From: Armatimonadota bacterium
GTDB lineage: Bacteria; Armatimonadota; Fimbriimonadia; Fimbriimonadales; ATM1
Length of the DNA stretch: 64,000 nucleotides
Assembly (NCBI GenBank): GCA_021324165.1
Contig: JAJPJR010000040.1
Location: 1-64,000, forward strand
Reading direction: 5' to 3'
Shown here piece by piece: positions 32,079 to 40,359 of the stretch. A program made the position numbers and the translations under genes. The first letter of the stretch is position 1. Each line of letters begins with the position of its first letter. A model generated the notes under the pieces. That model saw nothing but the letters and a program-made list of their open reading frames with translations. It made no database searches and was not told where the DNA came from.

Positions 32079-34631
32079 GTGGCGCGAAAATCTAAACGAG
32101 GACAAACATCGCTGTTCGTGAGGCACACGAAGACCGCACCATGCGTCCCAAGCATCATCACGAAGCTCGAGGCGTGGCGCGAGGGAGGAATTCGCGACGG
32201 CTACAAGGGGATCACCGATACCACGCGAACGCTGCTTAACCACTGGTTCTTCACTGACCATAGAAGACCGGGCGCTCCAGACTTCAAGTATCACACATCG
32301 CAGCAACTCGCGATCGAGACTTTGATCTATCTGTTCGAAGTTGCACAAACGCGACGACAACGTTCGCTGCTGGAAACTTTCTCGACCACGGGCGATTTGC
32401 GCCTTCTGCAGCACGACGACTTCGCTCGCTATTGCGTGAAGATGGCGACCGGAAGTGGGAAGACCAAGGTCATTTCACTTGCGATCGCTTGGCAGTATTT
32501 CAATGCAGTGAACGAGGACCGAGATGACTTCGCGAAGACTTCTTTGCTGATCGCGCCGAATGTGATCGTTTTCGAGCGACTTAAAACCGACTTTCAAAAC
32601 GGACGTATTTTCAAATCGGATCCCGTGATTCCCAAGGAGCTGCAGGTGATGTGGGATTATCAGGTCTATCTTCGGGGCGAGCCCGAACGAGCAGGATCCA
32701 TCGGCGCCCTTTATCTGACAAACGTTCAGCAACTGCACGAACGTGAAGACTTATCTGACGAACCGGAGCCGATCGCAGAAGTAATGGGTTCAAAACCGCC
32801 GAGTTCAAAAGTAGAAATCGAAGATTTCGCGCCCCGCATCATCCGTCGCCGCGGCCCGGTGCTCGTTCTCAACGATGAAGCCCACCATACGCACGATGAA
32901 GACTCAGTGTGGAATCAGACGATACGAAATCTTCACGGTTCAGTGCCGGGCGGGCTGTGTGCTCAATTAGATTTCACCGCGACTCCGAGGCACACAAAGG
33001 GCACCCTTTTCACTTGGACGGTTTTTGATTATCCGTTGAAAAACGCGATTCAAGATGGAATTGTCAAGCGCCCAATGAAAGGGATTACTACCGGAATTTC
33101 AGAACGCCCTTCGCCATTGGCGAGCGTCAAGTTTCAGGCGTATCTAACAGCCGGCGTTGAAAGATGGAAAGAGTATCGCGATCAGCTCGCCCCATTCAAA
33201 AAGAAGCCGGTCCTATTCGTGATGCTGAATTCTACGGCGGAAGCGGATGACGTGGGCGATTGGCTTCGTGTCAAGTACCCGGAAGAGTTCGGTGGTGAAA
33301 AGCTCCTAATCATCCACACCGACACCAAAGGCGAGATCACCAAAAAGGACCTCGACAAGGCGCGCCGACTGGCTCGGGACATTGATGACGACAAGAGTCC
33401 AGTAACTTGTGTTGTCAGCGTGCTAATGCTTCGCGAAGGCTGGGATGTGCAGAACGTAACTGTGATCGTTGGATTGAGACCGTACACTGCCAAAGCAAAC
33501 ATCCTTCCCGAGCAAACGATTGGACGTGGTTTGCGCCGTATGTTCCGAGGGGTGGCGGACGATTATGTCGAGCGGGTGGACATAATCGGGAATAAAGCAT
33601 TCATAGAGTTTATCGAACGTCTTGAAAAGGAAGAGGATCTCGAGCTTTCGACGTTCGTTGTCGGGAAGGACAAACTCGAAATCGTCGACATCCAGGTCGA
33701 TCCGAACAAGTTGGCCAAGGATATCACTCTGCCCGTTTTGTCACCGATCCTGACGCGCAAGAAGAGTCTTGCGGATGAGATCGCGGCAATAGACGTTATG
33801 GGCTTTCAATGTCCAGTATTGCCTAAGAAAGAAGGCGACACCCAATTTCAGAAATTTCGATACGAGGGCTTCGATATTGTAACGCTTAAGCGCGAAATAG
33901 AGCGCGAGTATGTGATCAAAGAGATGCAAACGCCGGAAGAGGTTATTGGTTACTATGCTCGCCGCATCGCGAACGACGTCAAACTGCCGTCGCAGTTCGC
34001 AGTGTTGGTTCCCAAAGTGCGAGAGTTTCTTGAGAGGAAGGCGTTTGGTGAGGAAGTGAAGTTGGATGAGCCAGCCATTCTAAAGGCTTTGAACAGCAAT
34101 GTCGCAATGTATGTAACGATAAGAGAGTTCGTCAAAGCGCTTCGCGCAGTGGTCATCGAAGATCAAAAACCGCAACTGATTCACGACGGACGAAAGCTGT
34201 CGGAGACCGAGCCGTTTCCTTGGTCCCGTCGGACGGTTGAGGCAGATCGGACTGTGTTCAATAAGGTGGCCTGCGATAATGAGTTCGAAGCAAAGTTTGC
34301 TTCATTTCTACAAACGGCGCCGGAAGTCGAGGCATTCGCCAAGTTGCCATCGCAATTCCAATTCTCAATTGAATACTCGGACTCTGTCGGAAACCTTCGC
34401 TATTACCATCCTGACTTCGTCATTCGTGATGTAAACGGGATCCATGTTTTGGCTGAGACAAAAGGGCAAGAGGATATCGATGTGCCACACAAGGATCGTG
34501 CTGCACAGATTTGGTGCGAGAATGCCACAAGATTAACAGGAAGGGAGTGGAGGTACATGAAGGTGCCCGAGAAGGAATACAATAAGTTGCAACCGACCTT
34601 GCTTGCCGATTTGGACGTGTTTCAGGCATAG
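32079..34631 (+). CDS. Type III restriction enzyme helicase-nuclease (Res)
   Basis: The 850-residue protein begins with a GTG directly after the Mod stop. Helicase motifs are clear: Walker A MATGSGKTKV (Lys128), DEAH box VLNDEAHH (Asp266), LDFTATP, and motif VI QTIGRGLRRMF. The C-terminal part contains a PD-(D/E)xK-type site (YYHPDFVIRD followed by LAETKG). Together this is the Res subunit of a type III system, which cleaves foreign DNA after ATP-driven travel or sliding between head-to-head sites. It appears complete. Confidence 0.87.
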   Translation: MARKSKRGQTSLFVRHTKTAPCVPSIITKLEAWREGGIRDGYKGITDTTRTLLNHWFFTDHRRPGAPDFKYHTSQQLAIETLIYLFEVAQTRRQRSLLETFSTTGDLRLLQHDDFARYCVKMATGSGKTKVISLAIAWQYFNAVNEDRDDFAKTSLLIAPNVIVFERLKTDFQNGRIFKSDPVIPKELQVMWDYQVYLRGEPERAGSIGALYLTNVQQLHEREDLSDEPEPIAEVMGSKPPSSKVEIEDFAPRIIRRRGPVLVLNDEAHHTHDEDSVWNQTIRNLHGSVPGGLCAQLDFTATPRHTKGTLFTWTVFDYPLKNAIQDGIVKRPMKGITTGISERPSPLASVKFQAYLTAGVERWKEYRDQLAPFKKKPVLFVMLNSTAEADDVGDWLRVKYPEEFGGEKLLIIHTDTKGEITKKDLDKARRLARDIDDDKSPVTCVVSVLMLREGWDVQNVTVIVGLRPYTAKANILPEQTIGRGLRRMFRGVADDYVERVDIIGNKAFIEFIERLEKEEDLELSTFVVGKDKLEIVDIQVDPNKLAKDITLPVLSPILTRKKSLADEIAAIDVMGFQCPVLPKKEGDTQFQKFRYEGFDIVTLKREIEREYVIKEMQTPEEVIGYYARRIANDVKLPSQFAVLVPKVREFLERKAFGEEVKLDEPAILKALNSNVAMYVTIREFVKALRAVVIEDQKPQLIHDGRKLSETEPFPWSRRTVEADRTVFNKVACDNEFEAKFASFLQTAPEVEAFAKLPSQFQFSIEYSDSVGNLRYYHPDFVIRDVNGIHVLAETKGQEDIDVPHKDRAAQIWCENATRLTGREWRYMKVPEKEYNKLQPTLLADLDVFQA

Positions 34632-34727
34632 AGGCAATTTCAATACTGAGCTCAGGCCTTTGCTATAGTTCCAACTGGGATCCGGTCGGTCGGGGAGATC
34701 GCGGGTCCGAAACAAGGAGAGCGAACG
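34632..34727 (+). promoter_or_regulatory. Promoter region of the first PEP-CTERM gene
   Basis: TATAGT (in the segment GCTATAGTTCC near 34670) can serve as a -10 box. It leaves a leader of roughly 45 bases with an AAGGAG ribosome site before ATG 34728. The -35 box is unclear. There is no obvious terminator for the restriction operon. Confidence 0.3.
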
Positions 34728-35537
34728 ATGAAAACTCAAGCCGTCTTAGCATCAATAGCGATCAGCGCCGCAGCGCTGGCGCAAACTAGCGCTTATTACG
34801 TAACCCAGGGCACATCAGGGCCGGGCAAAACCTGGGTCATGCAAAACGGGCAGATTCAGTTCAACTACAACTGGGCCGCCGATGGACAAATGCCGATCGC
34901 AATCGGAGATTTCGGCCAAGGCCTGCGCGTGCGCCAAGCATGCGGTCAGCCCACAAGCGGCAACCCGCAGCAAGGCGATGAATACCTTCTCAACGGAACG
35001 CCAACAGGCTATACCAATTTCTGGAACAGCGGCGATCCGCCAAACACCACCGCCTATGACGCAACATTCGATGGCACACACATTTACATGGTGCATTGGC
35101 TCGGCGCAACCGATGGTCAGGTTTTTATGTATGACAAAAACTATGCCAACGGTCAGTTCCTTTTCAATGCGCGAAGCGGCGACATCGGAATTACTTACGA
35201 TTCCAAAACCAACTCGCTTTGGACAAGCAACTGGAACGATGGAAAAGTTACGCAATGGAGCATGAACGGCACGCAGCTTTTTCAATATCAGCCGTTTCCT
35301 GTCGGCGTCGCCGCCCTTGCCTATGACCCGGTTGATGACACGTTTTGGATGAGCATTTCCGCAACCGGCTTATTGGAACAGCACGATCGCAACGGAACGT
35401 TTTTGCAGTCGTATCGCTGGCCCGACTACGTTCTGGGCGGCGAAATCGCCGTGGTGCCCGAACCCGTTTCGGTGCTTGCTTTCGGCGCGGGCTTGGCGGC
35501 GCTTGCACTCAAGCGGCGTTTATCATCGCGTGGATGA
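34728..35537 (+). CDS. PEP-CTERM secreted protein
   Basis: The 269-residue protein has a signal peptide (LASIAISAAALAQTSA) and a C-terminal sorting signal: VPEP, a hydrophobic helix (VLAFGAGLAALAL), and KRR. Exosortase should cut it near the PEP. The body shows repeated beta segments of about 40-50 residues with Asp/Gly turns (ATFDGTHIYMVHW, GITYDSKTNSLWTSNWNDGK, ALAYDPVDDTFWMS), suggesting a small beta-propeller. No enzyme motif is seen. It lies right after the restriction genes but has its own promoter and chromosomal-type codon use. Confidence 0.85.
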   Translation: MKTQAVLASIAISAAALAQTSAYYVTQGTSGPGKTWVMQNGQIQFNYNWAADGQMPIAIGDFGQGLRVRQACGQPTSGNPQQGDEYLLNGTPTGYTNFWNSGDPPNTTAYDATFDGTHIYMVHWLGATDGQVFMYDKNYANGQFLFNARSGDIGITYDSKTNSLWTSNWNDGKVTQWSMNGTQLFQYQPFPVGVAALAYDPVDDTFWMSISATGLLEQHDRNGTFLQSYRWPDYVLGGEIAVVPEPVSVLAFGAGLAALALKRRLSSRG

Positions 35538-35582
35538 TGCTTTCAACTGCCGGACTCTTTCCACACCTGCGCGGTGAAAAGG

Positions 35583-35677
35583 GTGGTTTCGGCGTCCCGC
35601 CGATCACAGGAATCTGTTCATCGGCCAGAGGCCGAAACCACAGTGAGTTCATCGGCCAGAGGCCGAAACCACATTGG
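35583..35677. repeat. REP-like palindromic repeats: one inverted and two tandem copies
   Basis: Two direct copies of a 31-base unit lie at 35616-35646 and 35647-35677. They share a core with a perfect inverted repeat, CGGCC-AGA-GGCCG, followed by AAACCACA. A partly matching reverse-complement copy with a changed loop lies at 35583-35604. The cluster sits between two convergent PEP-CTERM genes. It could end transcription from both sides or be a dispersed REP-like element. Confidence 0.6.
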
Positions 35678-35720
35678 GCGTCACCTTCCCACTATGATCC
35701 GGAGGCAAAAGGGAAATGAC

Positions 35721-36713
35721 TTACGCGGCGGCAGTTCGAAACTTTCGAATCAGCAGCGCAAAAACCGGCACCGCCAGAATCAGCGCAGAACTGGGCTCGG
35801 GAACCGCATACGCTTTGCACGCATCATCCAGCCCCTTGATATACGTTTCATTGAAACGCACGCCGTAGCCGTTCACGCCCCATTTAATTCCGTATCCTTC
35901 GTCCAAAACATCTTTGCCATCGAAGTTCGTGAAAACGCCGATCATCGTTTTGGGATCGTCCGCAAAAATCGCGCCGCCCGAATCTCCGATCAAACCCATG
36001 CCTTCATTGCGGGTTCCGCCTTCTTTGGTCAGATCATATTTCATCCCGTCGAAATCGTAGATGCTGGATTTCACGTTGAAGTTGCTTGCGTTGTTTGTGT
36101 ACCACCGTTTCGTGCCGACTTTTTCGTCTTTCATTCGGTTGTGATGCACGTAGGCATAATCGGGTTCGTCGCGGTCGGGCGATCCTGAATCGCCATATCC
36201 ATACGCTTTGATGTCATAAGGCCGGTCGCCGGTGGGCGCAAGGCCGAGCTTCAACGGCGCAAGATTAATCAGCAGGTCACGCACGGGTTCAATGTGCCTG
36301 GAAAGATCAATCTTGATTCCCACAAACCCAAGATCAGGAATCTTTCCATCACCAAACATTTGGGTTGAGGTCTTGAACTGATAACTCTCGGGCTTCAGAC
36401 TGATTCCGGGCCTTCCGCCAGACTTGTAGTACCACACTTCGCTGAGTTTTGTGTCGCGGATGTTGTGGTCGGCGGTTGCGAAGCACATGTACAGCAGGTT
36501 GTTCTCACGATCATAAACCGAGTGAAACATGTCCATGCTGCCGGCATATTTCGCATCGCCTTCATAAAACTCGAAATACATGACCGCGCCTTGTTCATCG
36601 AACTTGGCGGTTTGGTCTTTTGGAACGGATGCAGCGAGCCCCGTGCACAGGCCGAGGCTCACGACAAGTTGGGTTTTTCGCAAGATCATAGCGGCGTCAT
36701 TCGCCGCCGGCAA
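35721..36713 (-). CDS. PEP-CTERM protein with trypsin-like GDSGG motif
   Basis: The 330-residue protein has a signal-peptide-like N-terminus (KTQLVVSLGLCTGLAA) and a PEP-CTERM tail (VPEPSSALILAVPVFALLIRKFR). The body has GLIGDSGGAIFADD, the Ser motif of chymotrypsin-like serine peptidases. A candidate His lies in FATADHNIRD. The Asp of the triad is less clear, so activity is not assured. TTG 36713 has an AAGGA site, while ATG 36689 would shorten the leader. The protein is a likely exosortase substrate. It lies convergent to the other PEP-CTERM gene and next to the cement-like capsid gene. Confidence 0.75.
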   Translation of the reverse strand: MPAANDAAMILRKTQLVVSLGLCTGLAASVPKDQTAKFDEQGAVMYFEFYEGDAKYAGSMDMFHSVYDRENNLLYMCFATADHNIRDTKLSEVWYYKSGGRPGISLKPESYQFKTSTQMFGDGKIPDLGFVGIKIDLSRHIEPVRDLLINLAPLKLGLAPTGDRPYDIKAYGYGDSGSPDRDEPDYAYVHHNRMKDEKVGTKRWYTNNASNFNVKSSIYDFDGMKYDLTKEGGTRNEGMGLIGDSGGAIFADDPKTMIGVFTNFDGKDVLDEGYGIKWGVNGYGVRFNETYIKGLDDACKAYAVPEPSSALILAVPVFALLIRKFRTAAA

Positions 36714-36743
36714 TCGGATTCCTTTTTGCCGGTTTGCGCCGCA

Positions 36744-36783
36744 CCTCCGGGGCCCCCTCCCCCTTTTTGGGGGAAAGGGGAGG
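36744..36783. repeat. GC-rich hairpin with pure C and G arms
   Basis: The arms CCCCCTCCCCC (36753-36763) and GGGGGAAAGGGG (36769-36780) pair across a TTTTT loop, with an extra CTCC/GGAG step outside. It lies just past the stop of the cement-like gene. There is no T-run on that strand, so it is not a standard terminator. Similar C/G-arm hairpins occur as dispersed repeats in many genomes. Confidence 0.55.
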
Positions 36784-36788
36784 ACGGG

Positions 36789-37223
36789 TCAGACCGTATA
36801 GTTATCAATCTTGATTCGAAGTCCGGCTTGCCCCAGCGATGTGTTTTCCACGGCAACGATCGTGCCGACTTTGTACTGGTTCACCAGGCCCACGGTCGAG
36901 GTGTTCACTTCGTTGTCAGATTTGCCATACACCTCTTTGCCCAGGTCGGCTTGGGTTGCCGAGTTGGTGTTGAAAAACACACCGCTTCCGGCTTTCGAAA
37001 CGCGGCAGGAAAGATCGCCGTCGGCGCCTGAGTTCGCAACCGTGTCTTCTGCAATTCCCACAAATTTCAACGACGCCACAGAGTGGTTCATGGGAACCAA
37101 AAATCCCGAAGCGTTGACGGCAACCAGCCCGCCTTTGTAAATCGTTGTCGCAGCTGCGACTTTATAAGAAACGATGATGGTCGGCTTTTGAAGCGCTTCA
37201 TAAGCCGAAGTTAGAGCAGCCAT
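36789..37223 (-). CDS. Phage capsid cement/decoration-like protein
   Basis: The 144-residue protein directly follows the protease-like gene. Its sequence (PTIIVSYKVAAATTIYKGGL, VNASGFLVPM, SLKFVGIAEDTVANSG, YKVGTIVAVENTSLG) resembles the small DUF2190-like decoration proteins of Mu-type and related phages. These stabilise the shell and sit between the protease and the major capsid gene. The major capsid gene is indeed the next phage gene on this strand, but 8 kb away. The stop is followed by the GC-rich hairpin. Confidence 0.6.
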   Translation of the reverse strand: MAALTSAYEALQKPTIIVSYKVAAATTIYKGGLVAVNASGFLVPMNHSVASLKFVGIAEDTVANSGADGDLSCRVSKAGSGVFFNTNSATQADLGKEVYGKSDNEVNTSTVGLVNQYKVGTIVAVENTSLGQAGLRIKIDNYTV

Positions 37224-38096
37224 TTAGAGTGCCTCCTTATGTTTTGCGATCTCTTCGAGATCGAGGCCCGGGAAGTGATCGCGATAGAACTGCGCTTCTT
37301 CCGCAGTGATGCCAACGGGCTGAGCGATGTTCGCGGGCACGATCTCACCCATAGGTGTTTTTGATGAAAGAAGTTCAACCATCATTCGCATTTCGTTTTC
37401 AAAACCGATCTTTTTGGCTTTGAAAATTGCGGCCTTCACCTTTTCGGCAAACGAAGGTCCGAACTTTCCGCTTCGAATCATGCCCTCAACCGCTTTTTCG
37501 ATCTCGACAAGTTCAAGTTCATCTTTCAACCTGTTTACGTTGGTCAGTTCTTTTTTCCCCAGCGCAGAAAAGTCGCTGCAAAACAGCCGGGCGCTTTCGA
37601 TGCGAGGATTCGACACGATGCTCACTTCGAAGATTCGCGAAAGATCGCGCGCAACGCTGATGCTCAGCGATTTTGCGCCGGATGCTTCGATCAGTTCGTC
37701 TGCTTCGGGCGTCAGGGCAAGCGTGCCGAAAAGTTCGCCGCCCACGGCCTTCACTTCGGTGAGATATCCCATGCGAAGCGGACTTTCCACGTGCTCGATG
37801 AGAATCGGCACAGGCAGGTCGAAGTTTTCTGCCAGCCGCTGAAGGTCGGCCTCGGTGATCGAAAGGTTCTTGTCTTCGTATTCGCCGATCTCGAAAAGTT
37901 TTGCCTTTCGGTCGCGCCAATCTTGCACCTGGTGAATTTGAGAAAGATACGCGGGAGGGTTGGGCAGATCGGCAGATCGAATGCGTTCGGCCTCCTGTGT
38001 TCGAAGCTCAGAATCGGCTTCGGCCCGCACACCTTTGTAGCCGGGTCCTAACGCCGCCGCGGCCCGCCGGAGTTCGTGCTCTTCGGTTTTGGTCAT
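37224..38096 (-). CDS. Mu gpI-like head maturation protease/scaffold
   Basis: The protein of about 290 residues starts at ATG 38096 with AGGAGG upstream. Features match the Mu I-type prohead protease-scaffold. These are an N-terminal domain with FEIGEYEDKNLSI, then VPILIEHVESPLRMGYLTEV (catalytic His in an IEH context), LFGTLALTPEADELI, and SLSISVARDLSRIFEVSIVS (catalytic Ser in a SLS context). A helical, charged C-terminal scaffold part follows. It would cut the scaffold during shell assembly. The longer open frame to 38156 has no better start. Confidence 0.7.
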   Translation of the reverse strand: MTKTEEHELRRAAAALGPGYKGVRAEADSELRTQEAERIRSADLPNPPAYLSQIHQVQDWRDRKAKLFEIGEYEDKNLSITEADLQRLAENFDLPVPILIEHVESPLRMGYLTEVKAVGGELFGTLALTPEADELIEASGAKSLSISVARDLSRIFEVSIVSNPRIESARLFCSDFSALGKKELTNVNRLKDELELVEIEKAVEGMIRSGKFGPSFAEKVKAAIFKAKKIGFENEMRMMVELLSSKTPMGEIVPANIAQPVGITAEEAQFYRDHFPGLDLEEIAKHKEAL

Positions 38097-38170
38097 AGTG
38101 CCTCCTGAAATTGGGTTTTCAAGCCATAGTGTCCGCCGAAGCAGTTTTTCAACCATCGAAATCTGATTTA

Positions 38171-40342
38171 ATGGCTTTCATGGTGCTTTTGGGGATGATG
38201 GGAATGGGAATTTCGCTGATTCCGATGCCTGCTGAAATGCGCGTCGGATCGGGTGTTTTGAAACTGAATGAGCACGCGGAAGTAACTTTCGGTGCGGGCT
38301 GCGAATGGGAAGCGGCATCTTTGGCTCGCGACCTGCACGCGCGCAGCGCTCAAACTGCCGAAAGGCAGACCGGCGGGATTGACCTTCGGCTGAATCCATC
38401 GCTTTCTGATCTGGGCGAAGAAGGATACAAGTTGGAGGTGCGCGGGCAGGGGATTTTTATCGAGGCAAAAACCGCGGCGGGCGCGTTTTATGCAACCCAA
38501 ACCGTGCGTCAACTGTTGCGCGATTCGCGCGAGGTTCCGTGGATGGAGATCATGGATAAGCCGCGGTTCGTTTGGCGTGGAATGCATTTGGACTGCTCAC
38601 GCCACTTTTTCACGGTGGAAGAGATCAAGAAGTACCTCGACTATCTGGCCGCATACAAGTTCAACGTGTTTCATTGGCATCTGATTGACGAAGGCGGTTG
38701 GAGAATGGAGGTTCGCAAGTATCCAAGGCTTACCGAGATTGGAGCGTGGCGCACCGCTCACGAAGGCGAGATTTGGAATTATGCAAACCTTGAATTTCCA
38801 GGAAAGGTCAGCGGCAAAAGGGTTTACGGCGGGTTCTATTCGCAAGCGCAGATTCGCGATATTGTGCGTTATGCGGCGCTTAGGCATATCACCATCGTGC
38901 CCGAAATCGAAATGCCTGGGCACTGCCTTCCTGCGCTCGTCGCCTATCCCGAAGTCACCTGCAGCGTTGAAAAACGGGCGGAACGGCCGTATCGAACGAC
39001 GGCGTATTGCGCAGGAAAAGAGAAAACTTTTGAGTTTTTGGAAGGCGTGTTGGACGAGGTGATGGAACTGTTTCCTTCGAAAGTGATTCACATCGGAGGC
39101 GACGAGGTTGATCAGTTTTATTGGGCGAACTGTCCCGATTGTCAAAAGCGCATGCAAGCCGAAGGATTGAAAGACACGCACGAACTGCAAAGTTATTTCA
39201 TTCGGCGCATCGAAAAGTATCTGAACGATCATGGCCGCATGCTCATGGGATGGGATGAGATCTTGGAAGGGGGTCTTGCGCCGAACGCGATGGTGATGAG
39301 CTGGCGGGGAATCGAAGGAGGAATCGCGGCCGCAAAAGCCGGTCACCAGGTGGTGATGAGCCCAACATCGCACTGCTATTTTGATTACGGATACGACGGA
39401 ACCTCGACGGAGCACGTTTACGGTTATGAACCGGTGCCGGCGGCGCTTTCGAGCGAAGAAGCCCGCTTCGTTTTGGGTGCGCAGGCCAATGTTTGGACCG
39501 AATGGATGCCGAATTTCGCTCGCGTGCAAACGATGATTTTTCCCAGAATGCTGGCGATGGCGGAACTGTTGTGGACACCGGCGCAGAACAGAGATTGGCC
39601 CGATTTTTCGCAGCGGCTCAACGGCTTTTACAAACTTTTTTCGGATGAAGGCATCAGTTTTTATGTGCAGCCGCCGACCACCGAAGCGGGTTTGATGGTG
39701 TTTCAAGATGCGTGTGACGTGACGTTTGCCGGCGTGAATCTGCCGGGAATCGAGCTGCGCTATACGACCGATGGTACCGTTCCGAACGGCGCGTCGCCCG
39801 TCTATACCGGCCCGATTCATATCGAAAAAGAGTGCGTCGTAACGGCAGGTTATCTGCAAGCCGGCAAACTTTTAACCAAGCCGGTGAGCGTTGTGTGCAA
39901 GCGCGGAGTTTCGAATTTCCAGACAGCCAAAGGAATCGCTTTTGATGTGTATCAGCGCAGGTTCGATAAGATTCCTGACTTTGACTCGCTGACCCCCAAT
40001 TCAAGCGGCACCACCGACCGATTCAGCATCGAAGGGTTTGAGTCACAGCCGGCGGTCGCGTTTCGATGGCGCGGAGTGATCAACATTCCCCGCGACGGCG
40101 TTTATCGCTTCATTTTGGGAAGCGACGACGGAAGCCGTTTGACGCTTGCAGGGGCGGTTGTGGTGGACAACGATTTCCTGCAAGCGTATACGGAGCGCAC
40201 GGGAAGCGCGTTTCTGCTGAAAGGACAGTATCCGTTCGAAATCGGTTATTTCGATGCGGGCGGCGCAAGGGGTTTTGGGGCGTTCGTAACAGGGCCGGGC
40301 ATGGAACGAACGCGGCTTGAAAACCTGATTGCTCGCGAATAG
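38171..40342 (+). CDS. Beta-N-acetylhexosaminidase (GH20) with C-terminal accessory domains
   Basis: From ATG 38171 the protein has about 723 residues and a hydrophobic leader (MVLLGMMGMGISLIP). The GH20b N-domain is followed by the barrel: RGMHLDCSRHFF, FNVFHWHLIDEGGWRME, and the catalytic Asp-Glu pair in HIGGDEVD (Asp311, Glu312). After the barrel come a chitobiase-type Ig domain (ELRYTTDGTVPNG) and a PA14-like domain (WRGVINIPRDGVYRFILGSDDG). The enzyme removes terminal GlcNAc or GalNAc from glycans outside the cell membrane. It is the first gene of a run with a sialate O-acetylesterase and a GH127 enzyme. ATG 38180 is another possible start. Confidence 0.9.
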   Translation: MAFMVLLGMMGMGISLIPMPAEMRVGSGVLKLNEHAEVTFGAGCEWEAASLARDLHARSAQTAERQTGGIDLRLNPSLSDLGEEGYKLEVRGQGIFIEAKTAAGAFYATQTVRQLLRDSREVPWMEIMDKPRFVWRGMHLDCSRHFFTVEEIKKYLDYLAAYKFNVFHWHLIDEGGWRMEVRKYPRLTEIGAWRTAHEGEIWNYANLEFPGKVSGKRVYGGFYSQAQIRDIVRYAALRHITIVPEIEMPGHCLPALVAYPEVTCSVEKRAERPYRTTAYCAGKEKTFEFLEGVLDEVMELFPSKVIHIGGDEVDQFYWANCPDCQKRMQAEGLKDTHELQSYFIRRIEKYLNDHGRMLMGWDEILEGGLAPNAMVMSWRGIEGGIAAAKAGHQVVMSPTSHCYFDYGYDGTSTEHVYGYEPVPAALSSEEARFVLGAQANVWTEWMPNFARVQTMIFPRMLAMAELLWTPAQNRDWPDFSQRLNGFYKLFSDEGISFYVQPPTTEAGLMVFQDACDVTFAGVNLPGIELRYTTDGTVPNGASPVYTGPIHIEKECVVTAGYLQAGKLLTKPVSVVCKRGVSNFQTAKGIAFDVYQRRFDKIPDFDSLTPNSSGTTDRFSIEGFESQPAVAFRWRGVINIPRDGVYRFILGSDDGSRLTLAGAVVVDNDFLQAYTERTGSAFLLKGQYPFEIGYFDAGGARGFGAFVTGPGMERTRLENLIARE

Positions 40343-40359
40343 CGGATAGAATGAGCGTC

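Noticed and set aside
35574-36188. Plus-strand open frame spanning the repeats into the PEP-CTERM protease-like gene
   Set aside because: It is antisense to a well-supported gene and contains translated repeat sequence. It reads as a shadow.
36744-36783. Rho-independent terminator of the capsid genes
   Set aside because: There is no run of T after the stem on the minus strand.
28682-36788. Transposon or integron carrying the Fic-restriction genes
   Set aside because: No transposase or recombinase gene, and no matching direct or inverted repeats at the edges were found by eye.
26486-38096. Complete prophage
   Set aside because: No integrase, terminase, portal, tape-measure, tail fibre or attachment repeats are seen. 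Only part of the head module is present.
38096-38156. Longer start for the protease-like capsid gene
   Set aside because: The ATG at 38096 has the AGGAGG site that the module shares. The upstream extension has none and no family match.
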